37,248 bases of DNA from Chloroflexota bacterium (GTDB taxonomy: Bacteria; Chloroflexota; Anaerolineae; B4-G1; SLSP01): assembly GCA_019873645.1 (NCBI GenBank), contig JAIOAX010000044.1, positions 1-37,248 on the forward strand, written 5' to 3'. This document shows positions 34,481 to 37,248 of this stretch, piece after piece (within the stretch, counting starts at the first letter, position 1; every line of letters starts with the position of its first letter). The notes under the pieces are model-generated. The model was given only the letters and a program-made list of their open reading frames with translations, made no database searches and had not been told where the DNA came from. The position numbers were made by a program, and so were the translations under genes.

Positions 34481-35047
34481 ATGACTCAGGGAATATCAGA
34501 TGAATATACGCCGGAGTTACTGGAACAAATCTGGGCGCGGCGCGCGGCACAGCTCGCTGCGGAGGTGGCCGAGGAAGATGGCGGAGAGCAATTACCGATT
34601 GTGTTGCTGCGCCTGGGACAGGAAGTTTACGGGATGGAAGCTCATTATGTCTTCGATGCGCGGCCACTGGAACGCATCACCCCGCTGCCGCGCGTCCCAG
34701 GATGGCTGGCCGGCGTCGTCAACGTGCGAGGACGCATCTACACCGTCGTGGACTTGGCCGGTTTTCTGGGACTGCCGGCGCCCTCCAACGGCAAGGAGGC
34801 TTACCTGGTGGTGGTCCAGGCCGAGGCGTTGGAGCTGGCCTTCAAAGTGGACGCCGTGCTCAGCGTCATCGCCTTGCCAGTCAACCGCATCCAACCGGCC
34901 GGCGAGACGCTCAATATCCCGCCGGCTGTCGTACGCGGCGTGGTCCAGAACGACGCTGCCGCCGACCTGCCGCCTTTCCTGGTGATCCTTGATCTCCCTC
35001 AACTGTTGAGCGATCCAAAGCTGATCATTCATGAAGAATTGGTATAG
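34481..35047 (+). CDS. CheW-like coupling protein 2
   Basis: CheW-domain protein of 188 residues with an acidic N-terminal extension of about 40 residues (QIWARRAAQLAAEVAEEDGG) before the coupling domain. Hallmarks are LRLGQEVYGMEAHYVFDARPLERITPLPRVPGWLAGVVNVRGRIYTVVDLAGFLGL and LAFKVDAVLSVIALP. It is diverged from the CheW at 32334, so it probably serves a different receptor or position in the array. ATG 34481 has AGGAGAG about five bases upstream; ATG 34478 is adjacent and in frame. Its stop overlaps the start of the next gene (TAGTG), indicating translational coupling. Confidence 0.92.
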   Translation: MTQGISDEYTPELLEQIWARRAAQLAAEVAEEDGGEQLPIVLLRLGQEVYGMEAHYVFDARPLERITPLPRVPGWLAGVVNVRGRIYTVVDLAGFLGLPAPSNGKEAYLVVVQAEALELAFKVDAVLSVIALPVNRIQPAGETLNIPPAVVRGVVQNDAAADLPPFLVILDLPQLLSDPKLIIHEELV

Positions 35048-35667
35048 TGGATATGGCGTTCACGTACTTTTTCCGCGACCAGGCGGTGTTGGATTTGATA
35101 GCGCAGCACGTGCTGCCCGATCTGGTCACACGCCTTTACATCAACGTATGGGACGCGGGCTGTGCGCACGGGCCGGAGCCGTATTCGCTGGCGATCACCT
35201 TCCGTGAAAATATGGGGCATTTCCTGTTCCGCAATGTGCGCATTTACGCCACCGACATTGACGAGAGTGGACAGTTTGGGGCTGCCATTGCGCGGGGTCT
35301 CTACACGTACCGCGAGGTCGGGCGCGTGCCGGCAGATCTTTTAGGGCGTTACTTCGAGCCGGCCGATGAATCTGGCTATGTGCGCGTATGCGCTGAGATC
35401 CGCGGCGCGGTACGTTTTCAGCAGCACGATTTGCTCACCCTGCAGCCGGTGCGCACGGATTTAGGACTGATTGTGTGTAAGAACGTGCTGTTACACTTTA
35501 CGCCGGAGCAACGGGTGGCCGTGCTGCGGATGTTCCATGCTGCGCTGATGCCCGGCGGCTATCTCGTCACCGAGCAAACGCAAAAACTCCCGTCTGAAAT
35601 CGAGCCGTTGTTCCGGCGCGTTAGTGGGGCAGGACAATTATTTCAAAAGAACGCCAATGTTCTATAA
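35047..35667 (+). CDS. Short CheR-like methyltransferase lacking the N-terminal domain
   Basis: SAM-domain protein of 206 residues matching only the catalytic part of CheR. It begins at the equivalent of TYFFRD, then WDAGCAHGPEPYSLAI (GEE replaced by GPE), YATDIDES, and LIVCKNVLLHFTPEQR. The four-helix receptor-binding N-domain of about 70 residues is absent, and the preceding CheW gene occupies the space. It starts at GTG 35047, overlapping the CheW stop, or ATG 35053. It may act with the CheW partner as a split enzyme, or be non-catalytic. The missing N-domain would be expected to weaken receptor recognition. Confidence 0.85.
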   Translation: MDMAFTYFFRDQAVLDLIAQHVLPDLVTRLYINVWDAGCAHGPEPYSLAITFRENMGHFLFRNVRIYATDIDESGQFGAAIARGLYTYREVGRVPADLLGRYFEPADESGYVRVCAEIRGAVRFQQHDLLTLQPVRTDLGLIVCKNVLLHFTPEQRVAVLRMFHAALMPGGYLVTEQTQKLPSEIEPLFRRVSGAGQLFQKNANVL

Positions 35668-35709
35668 CCCTCAACCCATAACTTGCAATGAGTTAAAGGA
35701 GATTGAACT

Positions 35710-37248
35710 GTGAACAATATCAAGTTATCTGCCAAGATGATCGGTGCTTTTGTTTTCTTAGCCTTGATCGCCGGTGTTGTGGGAGCCGTAGGTTACATCA
35801 GCCTGGTCAATGTCTCCAACACCTATAATGAGATCGTTGAGGTACGCTTGCCGAGTGTCAGGGAATTGGCCGAAATCAGCGACGCTCAAAATGCGATCCT
35901 GGCTGCCGAACGCGGTTTGTTTTTGAATGATTTAATTGCCGATCCCACGTTAAGACAACAACAATACGATATTATAGCCACGGCCTGGCAAGATGCTGAA
36001 GCTTCCTGGACAGCTTACGCAGCATTGCCGCAAACCGCCGAAGAAGCCCGGTTATGGCAGGAATTCGTCCCGCAGTGGAACCAGTGGAAGACCGAACACG
36101 AAAACGTCATCAAACTCCTGCAGGAACGTGACCGCCTGCTCAACGCCGGCAAGACTTTTGACGATGCTGAGGTTGCACGATTGGATAGTGAAGCTTTCGC
36201 GCTCTCTTTGGCCGCTTACAAAAGCTTTCAGGCTGCGGACGGATTATCAGGGCGTTTGATCGTCGAGAACTATAACGCTGCGGTGGCTGCCGACAAGATT
36301 GCAAATGCCCGTGCCGCCACAGCAGAAACAACCATCATCGTCGCTATTATCGTCGCCGTCATTCTCGCTATCGGACTCGGTATTGTGCTTTCACGGAGCA
36401 TCATCCTTCCGCTTGAACGGGTCGTCTATATGATTCAGGAAATGAGCCGCGGCCATTTGGGGAACCGCCTGCATTTGCAACGCCGTGACGAAATCGGCGT
36501 TCTGGCGCAAACGATGGATGAGTTTGCCGCAGCTCTGCAAACCGATGTGGTCAAGGTGTTGCATCAAGTGGCCGCCGGCGATTTGAATTTCAACGTGCGT
36601 GCGCGCGATGAGCGGGATGAAATCGCTCCGGCATTGGTACAAATGCAGACAGCCATACGTGGCCTGATCAATGAGACTAATTTGCTAACCACGGCCGCCG
36701 TGGAAGGTCGCCTTGCCACACGCGGCGACGTCCGCGCCTTCCAGGGCGCCTACCGCGAGGTCATCGAGGGGGTGAACGCGACGCTGGACGCGGTGATCGG
36801 GCCGCTGAACGTGGCGGCCGAGTATATGGAGCGCATCGCGCGCGGCGACATCCCTGCCCCCATCACCGAGGCCTATCGCGGCGATTTTAACGAGATCAAG
36901 AACAGCCTCAACACCTGCATCGCTGCCATCAACGCGCTCATCAGCGATGTGAATATGCTCAGCCAGGCCGGCGTGGAAGGTCGCCTCGCCACTCGCGCCG
37001 ACGCGAGCCGCCACCAGGGCGACTTCCGCCGCATCGTCGAGGGGGTCAACGCTACCCTTGACGCGGTCGTCGGCCCACTCACCATTGCCGCCAACTACGT
37101 TGAACGCATCGCCCATGGTGAAGTCCCCGCCGCCATTACCGCCGATTTCAAGGGTGACTTCAACCTGCTGAAGAATAACCTGAACACCCTCAGCGCCCGG
37201 CTGCGGGAGATGCTCACCGCGCTCAACGAGGCGGCTGCCAACCTCAGT
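35710..37248 (+). CDS. Methyl-accepting chemotaxis protein with tandem HAMP-like repeats (partial)
   Basis: The frame is open from GTG 35710 (AAAGGAGA eight bases upstream) to the window end, 513 residues. A transmembrane helix (about 10-32) is followed by a four-helix-bundle sensor (about 35-195), a second helix (about 207-229) and a HAMP domain (about 230-283). Then come HAMP-like units: a degenerate one (about 285-330) and two clearly repeated copies of 91 residues beginning VEGRLATR at about 331 and 422. Each unit has the VEGVNATLDAVIGPL motif. The methyl-accepting signalling tip lies beyond the window. Poly-HAMP receptors of this kind relay signals over long stalks. Confidence 0.9.
   Translation, partial: MNNIKLSAKMIGAFVFLALIAGVVGAVGYISLVNVSNTYNEIVEVRLPSVRELAEISDAQNAILAAERGLFLNDLIADPTLRQQQYDIIATAWQDAEASWTAYAALPQTAEEARLWQEFVPQWNQWKTEHENVIKLLQERDRLLNAGKTFDDAEVARLDSEAFALSLAAYKSFQAADGLSGRLIVENYNAAVAADKIANARAATAETTIIVAIIVAVILAIGLGIVLSRSIILPLERVVYMIQEMSRGHLGNRLHLQRRDEIGVLAQTMDEFAAALQTDVVKVLHQVAAGDLNFNVRARDERDEIAPALVQMQTAIRGLINETNLLTTAAVEGRLATRGDVRAFQGAYREVIEGVNATLDAVIGPLNVAAEYMERIARGDIPAPITEAYRGDFNEIKNSLNTCIAAINALISDVNMLSQAGVEGRLATRADASRHQGDFRRIVEGVNATLDAVVGPLTIAANYVERIAHGEVPAAITADFKGDFNLLKNNLNTLSARLREMLTALNEAAANLS

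Overview
The window looks like chromosome of a Chloroflexota bacterium, probably of an Anaerolineae- or Caldilineae-like lineage. This is inferred from the GC-rich coding style, a long SecA ending in a SEC-C zinc motif, paired ABC-2 permeases, an AlkZ-related protein, a four-GAF kinase pair and, above all, the many short-word repeat arrays between genes. No rRNA, tRNA or CRISPR was seen.

Layout. At 1-146 lies the end of an ISAs1-like insertion sequence, reading off the left edge. Next is a lone MreB-type gene with a structured leader (207-1379), then a tandem MacA-MacA-MacB ATPase-MacB permease export operon (1712-6581) in which each adaptor gene is preceded by its own perfect palindrome. An ABC-2 exporter operon with an embedded RibD-like reductase follows (6857-10196). 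A housekeeping stretch (10216-17733) holds an EFR1-type flavodoxin-ferredoxin on the minus strand, a MazG-like pyrophosphohydrolase, prolyl-tRNA synthetase, a glycosylasparaginase-like hydrolase, an unknown protein, a metallo-beta-lactamase-fold hydrolase, an AlkZ-related protein and a ChbG/YdjC deacetylase closed by a clear terminator.

From 17933 the window turns to signalling: an atypical receiver, a STAS protein lacking the usual serine, a hicB antitoxin with only a stump of hicA, an M20 amidohydrolase, and two related GAF-histidine kinases flanking a stand-alone receiver (20485-25623). Adenosine deaminase, SecA and an FGGY sugar kinase are on the minus strand. Between SecA and the kinase is a 170-bp MITE with 13-bp terminal inverted repeats and a 12-bp target duplication. 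The right end (32334-37248) is a chemotaxis-type cluster: CheW, CheR-TPR, CheW, a CheR lacking its N-terminal domain, and a chemoreceptor with tandem HAMP-like repeats cut off by the window edge. No CheA or CheB is in view.

The most unusual feature is a set of about eleven intergenic arrays of short words, each array using a different word (heptamers, octamers, or 7/8 and 9/10 alternations). They almost all sit between a stop codon and the Shine-Dalgarno of the next gene, and several fold into long hairpins. Two word families recur at two loci each with the same last copy next to the ribosome-binding site. Some arrays supply a stop codon or the last codons of the upstream gene. Genes with a clear sigma70-type promoter of their own, or tightly coupled to their neighbour, mostly lack them.
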